A stretch of 64,000 nt of DNA from NCBI RefSeq assembly GCF_900119845.1, contig NZ_FPKU01000004.1, forward strand, positions 62,001 to 126,000, read 5' to 3'. The notes under the pieces are model-generated. The model was not told the origin of the DNA. It saw only the letters and a list, made by a program, of their open reading frames with translations, and did not search any database. The DNA comes from Devosia enhydra. Lineage in GTDB: Bacteria > Pseudomonadota > Alphaproteobacteria > Rhizobiales > Devosiaceae. The position numbers were made by a program, and so were the translations under genes. The number at the start of each line of letters is the position of its first letter. The first letter of the stretch is position 1. Shown here piece after piece: positions 17,877 to 26,646 of the stretch.

Positions 17877-17998
17877 GGCATCGGCACGACGGGATCACGC
17901 GCTGCATTGCCGGCCGGGCGACAGGGCCGTAAAATCGCTCAAAGCCCGGAGCGATCGGCGGCGTCTCAGGGTAAAGGGCGGCAGAGGAGCAGGGCGCG

Positions 17999-18970
17999 AT
18001 GGATTTTCTCGATGGCATGAGCATCACCCTACTGGCGCTGGGCGGGCTCGCGATCCTCGTGCTCATTGCCGGGGTCAAGACGGTGCCCCAGGGCTACAAC
18101 ATGACGGTGGAGCGCTTCGGGCGCTACACCCGCACGCTCAAGCCCGGCCTCAACCTCATCGTGCCCTTCATCGATGGCATCGGGCGCAAGATGAACATGA
18201 TGGAGCAGGTGCTCGACGTACCCCATCAGGAGGTGATCACGCGCGACAACGCCACGGTCACCGCCAATGGCGTCACCTTCTACCAGATCCTCGACGCGGC
18301 AGCGGCCGCCTATGAGGTTGCGGCGCTCGAAAACGCCATCCTCAACCTCACCATGACCAATATCCGCTCGGTGATGGGCTCGATGGACCTCGACGAACTC
18401 CTTAGCCATCGCGACGAGATCAATTCGCGCGTGCTGCGCGTGGTCGATGCGGCGGTGTCGCCCTGGGGCATCAAGATCACCCGCATCGAGATCAAGGACA
18501 TCGATCCGCCCAAGGATCTGGTGGAATCGATGGGCCGGCAGATGAAGGCCGAGCGCGAAAAGCGCGCCCTGATCCTCGAGGCCGAGGGCAAGCGGCAGGC
18601 CGCCATCCTCCAGGCCGAGGGCGAAAAGCAGGCGCAGGTGCTCGAGGCCGAGGGTCGGCGCGAGGCTGCCTTCCGCGATGCCGAAGCCCGCGAGCGTGCC
18701 GCCGAAGCCGAAGCGCGCGCCACCCAGATGGTGTCCGAAGCCATCGCCAAGGGCGATGTGCAGGCGATCAATTATTTCGTCGCTAACAATTACATCAAGG
18801 CCCTCGAAGGCATTGCCCGCTCACCCAACCAGAAGATCCTGATGATGCCCATCGAGGCCTCCAACGTCATCGGTGCCATCGGCGGCATCGCCGAGATCGC
18901 GCGCGAGGCTTTCGGGGAGGGCAAGCCCGAGCGGCAGGGCACGAACCGCCCGCCCGCGACGGGCCGGTGA
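17999..18970 (+). CDS. SPFH-domain membrane protease subunit, QmcA-like
   Basis: A 323-residue stomatin/prohibitin-family protein. One N-terminal membrane helix (residues 8-28) is followed by the SPFH domain (VPQGYNMTVERFGRYTRTLKPGLNLIVPFID) and a long Ala/Glu-rich coiled coil (about residues 190-245: EAEGKRQAAILQAEGEKQA). It probably forms large membrane rings that organise lipids or proteases. Its partner NfeD starts four bases after its stop, the standard pairing (qmcA-ybbJ in E. coli). Confidence 0.92.
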   Translation: MDFLDGMSITLLALGGLAILVLIAGVKTVPQGYNMTVERFGRYTRTLKPGLNLIVPFIDGIGRKMNMMEQVLDVPHQEVITRDNATVTANGVTFYQILDAAAAAYEVAALENAILNLTMTNIRSVMGSMDLDELLSHRDEINSRVLRVVDAAVSPWGIKITRIEIKDIDPPKDLVESMGRQMKAEREKRALILEAEGKRQAAILQAEGEKQAQVLEAEGRREAAFRDAEARERAAEAEARATQMVSEAIAKGDVQAINYFVANNYIKALEGIARSPNQKILMMPIEASNVIGAIGGIAEIAREAFGEGKPERQGTNRPPATGR

Positions 18971-18974
18971 GGCC

Positions 18975-19433
18975 ATGGTGATCCTCGAAACGCTCTCCAG
19001 CCTCGGCGGCTGGGCCTGGGTGGTGGTGGGCGTGGTGCTGCTGGCGCTCGAACTCGTCGTGCCCGGCGGGGTGCTCGTCTGGCTCGGGGTCGCGGGCATC
19101 GTCACCGGGCTGGCGTCGCTCTTCCAGCCCATCGGGCTGCCCTTCCAGTTCCTGCTCTTTGGCGGGCTGTCGCTGGTGCTGATCGCGGGCTGGCTGCGCT
19201 ATCAGAAGGGCCGCACCGTGCCCACCGACCGGCCTTATCTCAACCGCCGGGCTGACCAGCTCATGGGCCAGGTTGCCACACTCGATGAGGCGATCGTCAA
19301 TGGCTCGGGCCGGCTGGGGCTGGGCGATACCATCTGGCGCATTGCCGGCCCCGACCTGCCAGCCGGCCATCGCGTCCGCATCATAGGCGCCGAGGGCGCG
19401 ACGCTCAGGGTCGAGCCGGTCGACGCGGGCTGA
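18975..19433 (+). CDS. NfeD-family membrane protein
   Basis: A 152-residue protein with two to three membrane helices (residues 10-80) and a C-terminal OB-fold of NfeD type (LNRRADQLMGQVATLDEAIVNGSGRLGLGDTIWRIAGPDLPAGHRVRI). It works with SPFH proteins in the membrane. The short form without a protease domain matches YbbJ/NfeD1b. The frame extends upstream, but the start at 18975 fits the family and lies just after the SPFH stop. Confidence 0.9.
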   Translation: MVILETLSSLGGWAWVVVGVVLLALELVVPGGVLVWLGVAGIVTGLASLFQPIGLPFQFLLFGGLSLVLIAGWLRYQKGRTVPTDRPYLNRRADQLMGQVATLDEAIVNGSGRLGLGDTIWRIAGPDLPAGHRVRIIGAEGATLRVEPVDAG

Positions 19434-19448
19434 ACGTGATCGCGCCGC

Positions 19449-20657
19449 TCAACGGGCGCGGCGCAGCGCCTCGTAGCTCTCCGCGGTGATGAAGCCATCG
19501 GCCACCCGGCCGGTGCGCGCCTGGAAGCGGGCATAGGCCGCCTGGCTGATCGGCCCCAGCCGCCCATCCACCACCCCGTCATAAAACCCGAGCCGCTTGA
19601 GATCGGTCTGGATGGCGATGCGCTGTTCGAGATTGGGGAAGCGCGTCGCGCGCGGCCAGTCGGTGGCCAGCGGGCCCGAGCCCTTGAGCCGGTCGGTCAG
19701 ATGCGCGACCGCGAGTGCATAGCTGTCGGAAAAATTATAGCCCTTGATGACGAGATAGTTGCGGGTCATCAGGAATTTCGGCCCGTTGCGCCCGGTGGGC
19801 ACATAGAGGAACACCTCCTGCCCGAGATCGCCGAAGCGCCGCCCCGCCACCCGCGTCACGCCGCGCTCGGCGAAGAACCCGACCGTCCGGAAGGTCTCGC
19901 GATCGGCGAGGAGATAGTCGAAGCCCTCGGGCAGCTCGACCTCGAAGCCCCAGTCCTCGCCCGGCCGATAGCCCAGCCCGCGGAGGAAAGCGGCGCTAGT
20001 GGCCAGCGCATCGGCGAGCGAGCCATGCAGGTCGATGCGTCCGTCGGCATCGCCATCGGTGCCGAAGCGCACCACGTTTGAGGGGTTGACCTGCAGGTGC
20101 CCGATGGCGCCGGCCCATGACCCGATCAGCGTCTCGCGCGTCAGCGGCCCCCATTGCAGCAGGGTGAGCGCCGCGATCAGGTCGGCCTTGTCCTCGAGAT
20201 AGCGCGTGCGCCGCTGATGCACGAGGGTGGCGAGCGAGCGAATGATCGGGCGGATCAGGCGGCGATTGTCGAGCACCGTGCCGTAATCGGTCTCGATGCC
20301 CCAGATGGCGCCCAGAAGGTACGGGTCGACGCCCGTCTGCCGCCCGATGCGTTCAAAGAGCTGGCTGTTGCGCCCCATCGCCGCCTGCCCACGCGCGATG
20401 CGGCTTTGGGTCACGCGGGTGTCGATATACTCCCACACCGGCGTGGTGAATTCGGGCTGGGTGGTGACGAGGCGCGGGGTATCGGGGTCCGGCGTCAGCC
20501 CAGCCATGGCATCGCGATAGACATCCGAGCTGATGCCCGCCGCCACCGCTTCGGCCTCGAAGCCCCTGATGAATGCGGCAAAGCTCTCGGTGGGCTGGGC
20601 GAGGGCGGGCCCGGCACTCAGCAGCATGGCGAGGGCAATGAGCCAGAAGCGCGTCAT
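19449..20657 (-). CDS. Lytic murein transglycosylase, MltB-like, with PG-binding domain
   Basis: A 402-residue secreted protein: signal peptide to about residue 20 (ALAQ), GH103-type catalytic domain (IWGIETDYG with the catalytic Glu), and a C-terminal peptidoglycan-binding domain (LKRLGFYDGVVDGRLGPISQAAYARFQ). It cleaves glycan strands with 1,6-anhydro product formation. The substrate-cleft motif normally reading GAMG-QF-PS is GAIGHLQVNPSN here, a marked change although the acid residue is kept. It is convergent with the NfeD gene. Confidence 0.9.
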   Translation of the reverse strand: MTRFWLIALAMLLSAGPALAQPTESFAAFIRGFEAEAVAAGISSDVYRDAMAGLTPDPDTPRLVTTQPEFTTPVWEYIDTRVTQSRIARGQAAMGRNSQLFERIGRQTGVDPYLLGAIWGIETDYGTVLDNRRLIRPIIRSLATLVHQRRTRYLEDKADLIAALTLLQWGPLTRETLIGSWAGAIGHLQVNPSNVVRFGTDGDADGRIDLHGSLADALATSAAFLRGLGYRPGEDWGFEVELPEGFDYLLADRETFRTVGFFAERGVTRVAGRRFGDLGQEVFLYVPTGRNGPKFLMTRNYLVIKGYNFSDSYALAVAHLTDRLKGSGPLATDWPRATRFPNLEQRIAIQTDLKRLGFYDGVVDGRLGPISQAAYARFQARTGRVADGFITAESYEALRRAR

Positions 20658-20708
20658 GATGGTCTCCTCGCGGGCGGGCAGGGGTGTCGCCGGGGAACGA
20701 ATCCCCGA

Positions 20709-21701
20709 TCAGCCATGCCGGTTGCGCTGGCTCAGATGCTGCTCCCAGCGCAGCGCCGAGGCAATGATGGCATCGAGATCGTCATGGGCCGGCACCCAGC
20801 CCAAAGTCTCGCGGATCCTGTCGGCCCGCGCGACGATCGCGGCCGGATCGCCCGCCCGGCGCGGCCCCTGCTCGATGGTGAACTCCACACCCGACACCCG
20901 CCGCACCGCCTCCAGCACCTGCCGCACCGAGGCGCCCTTGCCATAGCCGCAATTGAGCGTCGTCGAGGCCCCGCCATCGCGCAGATGCTCGAGCAGCAGC
21001 GCATGGGCGTCGGCCAGGTCGGTGACGTGGATGTAGTCGCGCACCCCGGTGCCGTCGGGGGTGGGGAAATCGTCGCCAAAGACCGCGACCTTCTCGCGCT
21101 TGCCCAGCGCCGCCTCGGCCGCCACCTTGATCAGATGCGTCGCCCCGGCCGTCGACTGGCCGGTCCGCCCCCTGGGATCGGCGCCCGCGACGTTGAAATA
21201 ACGCAGCACGCCATAGGTCAGGGGATGGGCGGCCGCGACATCGGCCAGCATCATCTCGGTCATCAGCTTGGAGCGGCCATAAGGCGAGACCGGCGCGAGG
21301 GCTGCGTCTTCGCCCACCGGTTCGAGCCCCGACATGCCATAGACGGCGGCGGTCGATGAGAAGATGAAATGGCTGACCCCGCCCTCCACCGCCGCTTCGA
21401 TCAGCGAGCGGGAGGCGCTGGTATTGTTGCGATAGTATTTGAGCGGATCGGCAACCGATTCGGGCACGATGATCGAGCCGGCGAAATGGATGATCGCGGA
21501 AATCCCGTGGCTGGCGATGAGGCTCCGTGTCAGGGCGCCGTCTGCGACATCGCCCTGAACGAACTCGGCGCGCGGGTCCACCGCCCAGTCAAAGCCCGTG
21601 GTCAGGTTGTCGAGCACCACCACGTCCTGCCCGGCATCGCACAGCCGCAAAACCGTATGGCTGCCGATATAGCCGGCGCCGCCTGTCACGAGCACGCTCA
21701 T
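20709..21701 (-). CDS. galE: UDP-glucose 4-epimerase
   Basis: A 330-residue extended short-chain dehydrogenase. GGAGYIGSH binds NAD; SSTAAVYG gives the catalytic Ser/Thr, and YGRSK the Tyr-Lys pair. ARVNPEG-type and GDFPTPDGTGVRDYIHV motifs are typical of GalE. It interconverts UDP-glucose and UDP-galactose. It is divergent from galU; the two share a 94-bp intergenic region, which suggests joint control of UDP-sugar supply. Confidence 0.95.
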   Translation of the reverse strand: MSVLVTGGAGYIGSHTVLRLCDAGQDVVVLDNLTTGFDWAVDPRAEFVQGDVADGALTRSLIASHGISAIIHFAGSIIVPESVADPLKYYRNNTSASRSLIEAAVEGGVSHFIFSSTAAVYGMSGLEPVGEDAALAPVSPYGRSKLMTEMMLADVAAAHPLTYGVLRYFNVAGADPRGRTGQSTAGATHLIKVAAEAALGKREKVAVFGDDFPTPDGTGVRDYIHVTDLADAHALLLEHLRDGGASTTLNCGYGKGASVRQVLEAVRRVSGVEFTIEQGPRRAGDPAAIVARADRIRETLGWVPAHDDLDAIIASALRWEQHLSQRNRHG

Positions 21702-21795
21702 CGCAGCCCTTTCGTTCCGCTGGATTAACGGTGGGTATGCTAACCGGGCGCGGTTGCGATAGGATTACCGCAAGACGTGAGACTGGAGAGATGAC

Positions 21796-22677
21796 TTGAA
21801 CAGAAAAGTGCGCACCGCTGTCTTCCCCGTAGCCGGGCTGGGGACGCGCTTCCTGCCGGCGACCAAGGCGATGCCCAAGGAAATGCTGACCGTCGTCGAT
21901 AGGCCGCTGATCCAGTATGCCGTCGATGAGGCGCGCGAGGCCGGCATCGAGCATTTCGTCTTCGTCACCGGGCGCAACAAGGGCGTCATCGAAGACCATT
22001 TCGACAAGCAGTTCGAGCTCGAGGAAACGCTCGAGGCCCGCGGCAAGCTCGAGGCACTCGCGGAATTGCGGCGCGACCTGCCGCAGGCTGGCCAGTCGAG
22101 CTTCACCCGCCAGCAGGAGCCGCTGGGGCTCGGCCATGCGGTGTGGTGCGCCCGCGACCTCGTGGGCGACCGTCCCTTCGCGCTGCTTTTGCCCGACATG
22201 CTGTTCAAGGGTACCCCGGGCGTTCTGAGCCAGATGATGGCGGCCTATGAGGAGCATGGCGGCAACGTGCTGGCCGTCGAGGAGTGCAAGCCCTCCGAGG
22301 TCTCGTCCTATGGCATCGTCGGGCGCGGCGCGGGCCCCGATACCGGCTTCGAGATCAACCAGATGGTGGAAAAGCCCAAGCCCGAGGATGCGCCCTCCAA
22401 CCTCATCATCTCGGGCCGCTACATCATCCAGCCCGAGATCTTCGCGCTGCTCGCCAAGGGCGTGCGCGGGGCGGGTGGCGAGATCCAGATCACCGACGCC
22501 ATGCACAAGCTGATGGAGACCCAGCGCTTCACCGGCGTGAAATATCAGGGCCGCTCGTTCGACTGCGGCTCCAAGATCGGCTTTCTCACCGCCAATGTCG
22601 CCTATGCCCTCGACCGGCCCGACATCGCCTCGGCCTTCATGGCAGAGATCAAGGAACTGGCCGCCGGGCTCAAATGA
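21796..22677 (+). CDS. galU: UTP-glucose-1-phosphate uridylyltransferase
   Basis: A 293-residue nucleotidyltransferase making UDP-glucose from UTP and glucose 1-phosphate. The signature is [18 protein letters not shown] near the start, with [13 protein letters not shown] and the catalytic/metal segment LLLPDM. The start is TTG at 21796, with a GGAGAG site before it. A GC-rich hairpin (GCCGGGCTC-AAAT-GAGCCCCGGC) covers its stop codon and may end transcription from both sides. UDP-glucose made here feeds galE and the dehydrogenase at 30043. Confidence 0.95.
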   Translation: MNRKVRTAVFPVAGLGTRFLPATKAMPKEMLTVVDRPLIQYAVDEAREAGIEHFVFVTGRNKGVIEDHFDKQFELEETLEARGKLEALAELRRDLPQAGQSSFTRQQEPLGLGHAVWCARDLVGDRPFALLLPDMLFKGTPGVLSQMMAAYEEHGGNVLAVEECKPSEVSSYGIVGRGAGPDTGFEINQMVEKPKPEDAPSNLIISGRYIIQPEIFALLAKGVRGAGGEIQITDAMHKLMETQRFTGVKYQGRSFDCGSKIGFLTANVAYALDRPDIASAFMAEIKELAAGLK

Positions 22678-22689
22678 GCCCCGGCCGCC

Positions 22690-23952
22690 CTATTTGGTGA
22701 AGGTCAGGCCCACCACCGCCCGGTGCTCGACATCGGGCGGGTTGAGGCCGCGAATGCCATTGATATAGGTATAATCGGCGGTGATGGTGGTGCGCGGGTT
22801 GACGATGTAGTCGGCCCCCACCCCCAGCGCGTATTCGCTGTCGGGCTCGGTGCCGCCCACCTTTTGCTCCCAGTCATAGCGGGCCGAGCCGCGCAGGGTC
22901 AGTGTCGGGTTGAGCGTGTGGGCGACGCCGACCAGCAGGTTCGCCTCGATCGGGGTCGTCTCCGCACTCGTCACCGTTTCGTCGCCCAGCCCGAAATAGG
23001 CTTCGGCGGTGACCGTGGTCAGCACGTTGGGGGTATAGGTCAGGCGCGCCTCATACTGGGTCGACGCCACGTCCGAGAGGCTTTCGTCGGTGAAACGGCG
23101 CAGCCCGAGCCCCACGGCATATTCGATTTCGAGATGGTTTTCCCAATTGGCAGTCACGCCGGCCTTGGCGACATAGGTGTCGTTGTCCTGCCGCACCCCC
23201 AGCGTGGGCGAGGGGGTGTCGAACATCTGGCGGCTGCCGCTCACATCCCCGAACACCCCGATGATCGGGGTGAGCGCGTAGCCGAGCCTGAGCCCGCCGC
23301 CGGCCCGCCAGTTGTTCTTGTGGTCCATGGAGAGGCTCGACCCGTCCGAAAGCCCGTTCGGACCATAGACCGAGCGTCCGCCCGTGCCGCGCGCGGTGAG
23401 CGTGAAGCGCCCGAGATCGCGGATGATGGCGCCTTCGCCGTCGAGCGCAATCTCCACCGAGGCATTGGCCACATCATCCTGCTGCCAGGGCTCGTTGATC
23501 GAGGATTGCCCGACATTGAGATCGAGCCCGCCTTCGAAGCGCGTCAGGCTGTCGAGCTTGTAGGTGCCATCCACCGCGCCCCAGAGATAATTGATCCGTG
23601 CCGGCTCGTCGGTTGCCTTGGAGAGCTCTGCCCCGGCGCCCAGCGTGTAGCTGCGCCGCCCTCCCTCCATGCCCATGCCGACGCTGGGCAGCACGAGGGT
23701 CTCGAAGCTGCTGCCTTGGTTGTCCACCACATAGGCGCCGCGCAGGCCGAGCGACCAGTAGGTATAGGCCGGGCCGGCCTCGAGCGGCGCGACGTCGCTG
23801 GCGCAGGCGATGCACGAGCCGGGCGCGAGCAGGTCCGGGTTGGAGGTGGCCGAGCCATCGCCAAACCCCTGGGCCTGCGCCACCGGCACCGCCGCGAGCG
23901 TCAGCAGCAGAAAAAGGCCTGCGGTGGACATGGGGGCAGAAAAGGCGGGCAT
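22690..23952 (-). CDS. Outer-membrane beta-barrel protein
   Basis: A 420-residue secreted protein: signal peptide to about residue 28 (PVAQAQ), a short region with two cysteines (GSCIACASD), then alternating strands with glycine turns and an aromatic C-terminus (VGLTFTK). This is an outer-membrane barrel of about 14-18 strands, probably of the BBP2 group. The start at 23952 has AAGGA seven bases upstream. Role unknown; it could be a porin or a surface-polysaccharide export component, given the nearby galU/galE. Confidence 0.85.
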   Translation of the reverse strand: MPAFSAPMSTAGLFLLLTLAAVPVAQAQGFGDGSATSNPDLLAPGSCIACASDVAPLEAGPAYTYWSLGLRGAYVVDNQGSSFETLVLPSVGMGMEGGRRSYTLGAGAELSKATDEPARINYLWGAVDGTYKLDSLTRFEGGLDLNVGQSSINEPWQQDDVANASVEIALDGEGAIIRDLGRFTLTARGTGGRSVYGPNGLSDGSSLSMDHKNNWRAGGGLRLGYALTPIIGVFGDVSGSRQMFDTPSPTLGVRQDNDTYVAKAGVTANWENHLEIEYAVGLGLRRFTDESLSDVASTQYEARLTYTPNVLTTVTAEAYFGLGDETVTSAETTPIEANLLVGVAHTLNPTLTLRGSARYDWEQKVGGTEPDSEYALGVGADYIVNPRTTITADYTYINGIRGLNPPDVEHRAVVGLTFTK

Positions 23953-24067
23953 CGGCGATCCTTGGTTGGGCCCACATTCCCAGAACATGGTTAATGAAGG
24001 CTTTGGTGCGGCCGCCCCGATGCGGCGCCGACGCTAGTGGTGTGATGTCGCCAACCTCCCGGTAAGG

Positions 24068-24082
24068 TTAATCCCCGATTAG
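24068..24082. promoter_or_regulatory. CtrA-like box before the first motAB pair
   Basis: TTAA-N7-TTAG (7 of 8 bases of the TTAA-N7-TTAA consensus), 62 bp before the ATG at 24144. CtrA controls motility genes in many alphaproteobacteria. A similar box precedes the second pair at 25786. Confidence 0.5.
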
Positions 24083-24143
24083 CCAATTGCGCCTAACTAT
24101 GCTCCCCAAAGGCGCCCGTATCAGGCGCATTCCGGGGTAGGTC

Positions 24144-24914
24144 ATGGATCTCGCAACCATTATCGGCATGCTGGTGGGCGCCGGCGTCATCGGCTACGCG
24201 ATCTATCTGGGCGGCTCGTTCATGGCTTTCGTGGACATGCCGTCGATCCTCATCGTTATCGGGGGCGGGCTTGCCGCAACCCTCATCCGCTTTCCGCTCG
24301 CGGGCATCGGTCGCGCGCTCCTCATCGGCTGCAAGGTCGCCTTCACCCAGGGCAAGGTGGAATCGCGCGACGTCATCGCCCGCATCGTGACCATGAGCGA
24401 GACGGTGCGCCGCAGCGGCCCGCTCGGGCTCGACGGCTTCGAGGACGAGGATGCCAATCTCAGGAAGGGCGCCCAGTTCATCGCCGACGGCTATGAATCC
24501 ACCTTCATCCGCGAGGCGATGGAACTCTCGCGCGACCTCTATCTGGGGCGCCTGACCGAGGGGCAGCGCGTCTTCAAGGCGCTGGGCGATTCGGCGCCCG
24601 CCTTCGGCATGATCGGCACGCTGGTGGGCCTCGTGCAGATGCTGGGCAACATGGAGGATCCCTCCACCATCGGCCCGGCCATGGCGGTGGCGCTGCTGAC
24701 CACGCTTTATGGCGCCGTGCTTGCCAATCTCGTCTGCCTGCCGATCGCCGAAAAGCTCGCCGCCCGCCTCATCGAAGAAGAGATCGCCCAGACCCTCATC
24801 ATCGATGGCGTGCTACTGGTGCGCGAACAGGTCTCGCCCAGCGTGGTGCGTGAAAAACTCGTCGCCTACCTGCCCGACCAGCAGGGCCGGCAGGCCTTGG
24901 CCGAGGCGGCCTGA
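24144..24914 (+). CDS. MotA/PomA-like stator subunit, first copy
   Basis: A 256-residue inner-membrane protein with four helices: residues 1-22, 30-50, and the conserved pair GMIGTLVGLVQML and ALLTTLYGAVLANLVCLPIA. The GTLVGL and TLYGA motifs line the ion path with the MotB helix. It forms the static ring of a flagellar-type ion-driven motor, or a related torque complex. It is followed by its MotB partner five bases later. A paralogous pair follows at 25871. No flagellar genes are in the window. Confidence 0.88.
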   Translation: MDLATIIGMLVGAGVIGYAIYLGGSFMAFVDMPSILIVIGGGLAATLIRFPLAGIGRALLIGCKVAFTQGKVESRDVIARIVTMSETVRRSGPLGLDGFEDEDANLRKGAQFIADGYESTFIREAMELSRDLYLGRLTEGQRVFKALGDSAPAFGMIGTLVGLVQMLGNMEDPSTIGPAMAVALLTTLYGAVLANLVCLPIAEKLAARLIEEEIAQTLIIDGVLLVREQVSPSVVREKLVAYLPDQQGRQALAEAA

Positions 24915-24919
24915 CCGCG

Positions 24920-25774
24920 ATGGCGCGCAAGTCGCTCGGCCCCAGCGAGGTTCCGGCATGGCTCGTCACCTTTGCCGACCTCATGTCGATCCTCGTCTGC
25001 TTTTTCGTGCTTATCATCTCCTTCTCGATCCCGGACGATGAGACTCTGCAGGTGGTCGCGGGCTCGATGAAGGATGCCTTCGGGCTGACCCAGGTGCGCA
25101 GCCCGGCCGGCGTCTTCGAGCGCGAGGGTAATCCCGAGCGCGATTTCCTGCGCCGCACCTCAGCCGATCCCAATCAGCAGGACAGCCAGTTCGCCACCGA
25201 GGAGCAGGATCGGACGAGCCCGCAGCAGGGCGCCGAGATCCAGAGCAATCGCGTCGCGCCCAATACAGTCGAGGATGACCAGCGCTTCGCACTCGCCGCC
25301 GCCAGTATAAGGCAGGCCTGGGCCGAAAATCCCGATCTGGCACAGGCCGCGCCCAATCTCATCGTGCGGCAGACGGAAGAAGGGCTCGATATCGTCATCG
25401 CCGACCAGCAGGGCCGCCCGATGTTCCCCGAGGGGTCGAAATTCCCATACGAGGCGACCCGCAAGGCCATCGCCGCCATCGCACCCATTCTCGCCCGGCT
25501 GCCCAACGCCATCCGCATTTCCGGGCATGTGGCCACCGGGGGTGCCTATGCCAGCGATCGCTACGGCCCCTGGGAGCTCTCTTCCGATCGTGCCAATGCG
25601 GTGCGCCAGATGCTAGGCGAGTTCGGGCTGCCGCTGTCGCGCATCTCGGCGGTCGCCGGGCGCGCCGATACCGATCCGTTCTTCCCCAACGATCCCTATC
25701 TTGCCGCAAACCAGCGCGTCTCGATCCTCGTGATGTTCGACAAACCGCCGGTTCCGGCAGGGCTTTCGCCCTGA
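24920..25774 (+). CDS. MotB/PomB-like stator subunit with OmpA domain, first copy
   Basis: A 284-residue protein. One helix (residues 14-34: WLVTFADLMSILVCFFVLIIS) holds the key ion-binding Asp. A linker of about 100 residues follows, then an OmpA-like peptidoglycan-binding domain (ISGHVATGG, WELSSDRANAVRQMLGEFG, AANQRVSILV). The OmpA domain anchors the stator to the cell wall. The linker is rich in Gln/Asp and looks disordered. It is clearly a paralogue of 26647-27510. Confidence 0.88.
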   Translation: MARKSLGPSEVPAWLVTFADLMSILVCFFVLIISFSIPDDETLQVVAGSMKDAFGLTQVRSPAGVFEREGNPERDFLRRTSADPNQQDSQFATEEQDRTSPQQGAEIQSNRVAPNTVEDDQRFALAAASIRQAWAENPDLAQAAPNLIVRQTEEGLDIVIADQQGRPMFPEGSKFPYEATRKAIAAIAPILARLPNAIRISGHVATGGAYASDRYGPWELSSDRANAVRQMLGEFGLPLSRISAVAGRADTDPFFPNDPYLAANQRVSILVMFDKPPVPAGLSP

Positions 25775-25785
25775 GCGCCTGGGCG

Positions 25786-25800
25786 CTAACCCACGATTAA
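25786..25800. promoter_or_regulatory. CtrA-like box before the second motAB pair
   Basis: CTAA-N7-TTAA (7 of 8 bases) followed by CC, in the gap between the two stator pairs and 70 bp before the start at 25871. Together with 24068 it suggests both pairs share cell-cycle control. Confidence 0.5.
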
Positions 25801-25870
25801 CCCTGTGCCTTAAGGCGGGTTTATCGCCCTGCATGGCAGTCTCGCCCGGTCGGTTCGGGGAGCGTCTCAG

Positions 25871-26644
25871 GTGGATATCGCAACAATAGTCGGCATCGTC
25901 GGCGGTGTCGGGGTGCTGCTCGCGGCCATCCTGCTCGAAGGCTCAAACCCGATGTCCTTCCTCCACGTGCTGCCCGCCGTGGTGGTCATCGGGGGCGCAA
26001 CCCTCGCGGTACTGGTGCGCACCACGTTGTCGGGCTTTGGCACGTCGCTGTGGCTCGGGGTCAAGAGCGCGCTCTTTTTCAAGCCCGCCTCGCCCACCCT
26101 TCTCATCGATGCCATCGGGGAGCTGGCCGACACCATGCGCAAGCGCGGGCCGATCGCGCTCGAGGAAGCGCGGGTCGAGGATCCGTTCCTGCGTCGCGGC
26201 ATCCGCATGATCGCCGATGGCTATACCGCCGAGGCGATCCGCGTGTCGCTCGAGCGCGAGCGCGATCTCGACTATGAGCGCCTCGAAGGCGCCCACAAGG
26301 TCTACAAGGCGCTGGGCGATGCCGCCCCCGGCATGGGCATGGTGGGCACGCTCATCGGGCTCGTCTCGATGTTCGGACACATGGACGATCCCAAGAAGAT
26401 CGGGCCGGGCATGGCCATCGCGCTGCTCGCCACCTTTTACGGCGCGGCCATTTCCAACGTCATCGCGCTGCCCATCGCCGACAAGCTCGCCTATCGCGCC
26501 GACTGGGAGGGCACGACGCGCTCGATGATCATCGATGCGCTGGTGATGATCCGCGAGGGCAGGGCGCCGCCCACCATTCGCGAGGAACTTTCGAGCTATC
26601 TGCCCCTGCACCAGCGCGGCGACGTCCTCGCCGAGGCCGCCTGA
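25871..26644 (+). CDS. MotA/PomA-like stator subunit, second copy
   Basis: A 257-residue paralogue of the gene at 24144, with the same four-helix layout (GMVGTLIGLVSMFGHM and ALLATFYGAAISNVIALPIADKLA). It starts with GTG at 25871. The helix 3-4 core is well conserved between the two copies, while the N-terminal part differs more, as for old rather than recent duplicates. It is followed two bases later by its MotB partner. Confidence 0.88.
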   Translation: MDIATIVGIVGGVGVLLAAILLEGSNPMSFLHVLPAVVVIGGATLAVLVRTTLSGFGTSLWLGVKSALFFKPASPTLLIDAIGELADTMRKRGPIALEEARVEDPFLRRGIRMIADGYTAEAIRVSLERERDLDYERLEGAHKVYKALGDAAPGMGMVGTLIGLVSMFGHMDDPKKIGPGMAIALLATFYGAAISNVIALPIADKLAYRADWEGTTRSMIIDALVMIREGRAPPTIREELSSYLPLHQRGDVLAEAA

Positions 26645-26646
26645 GC

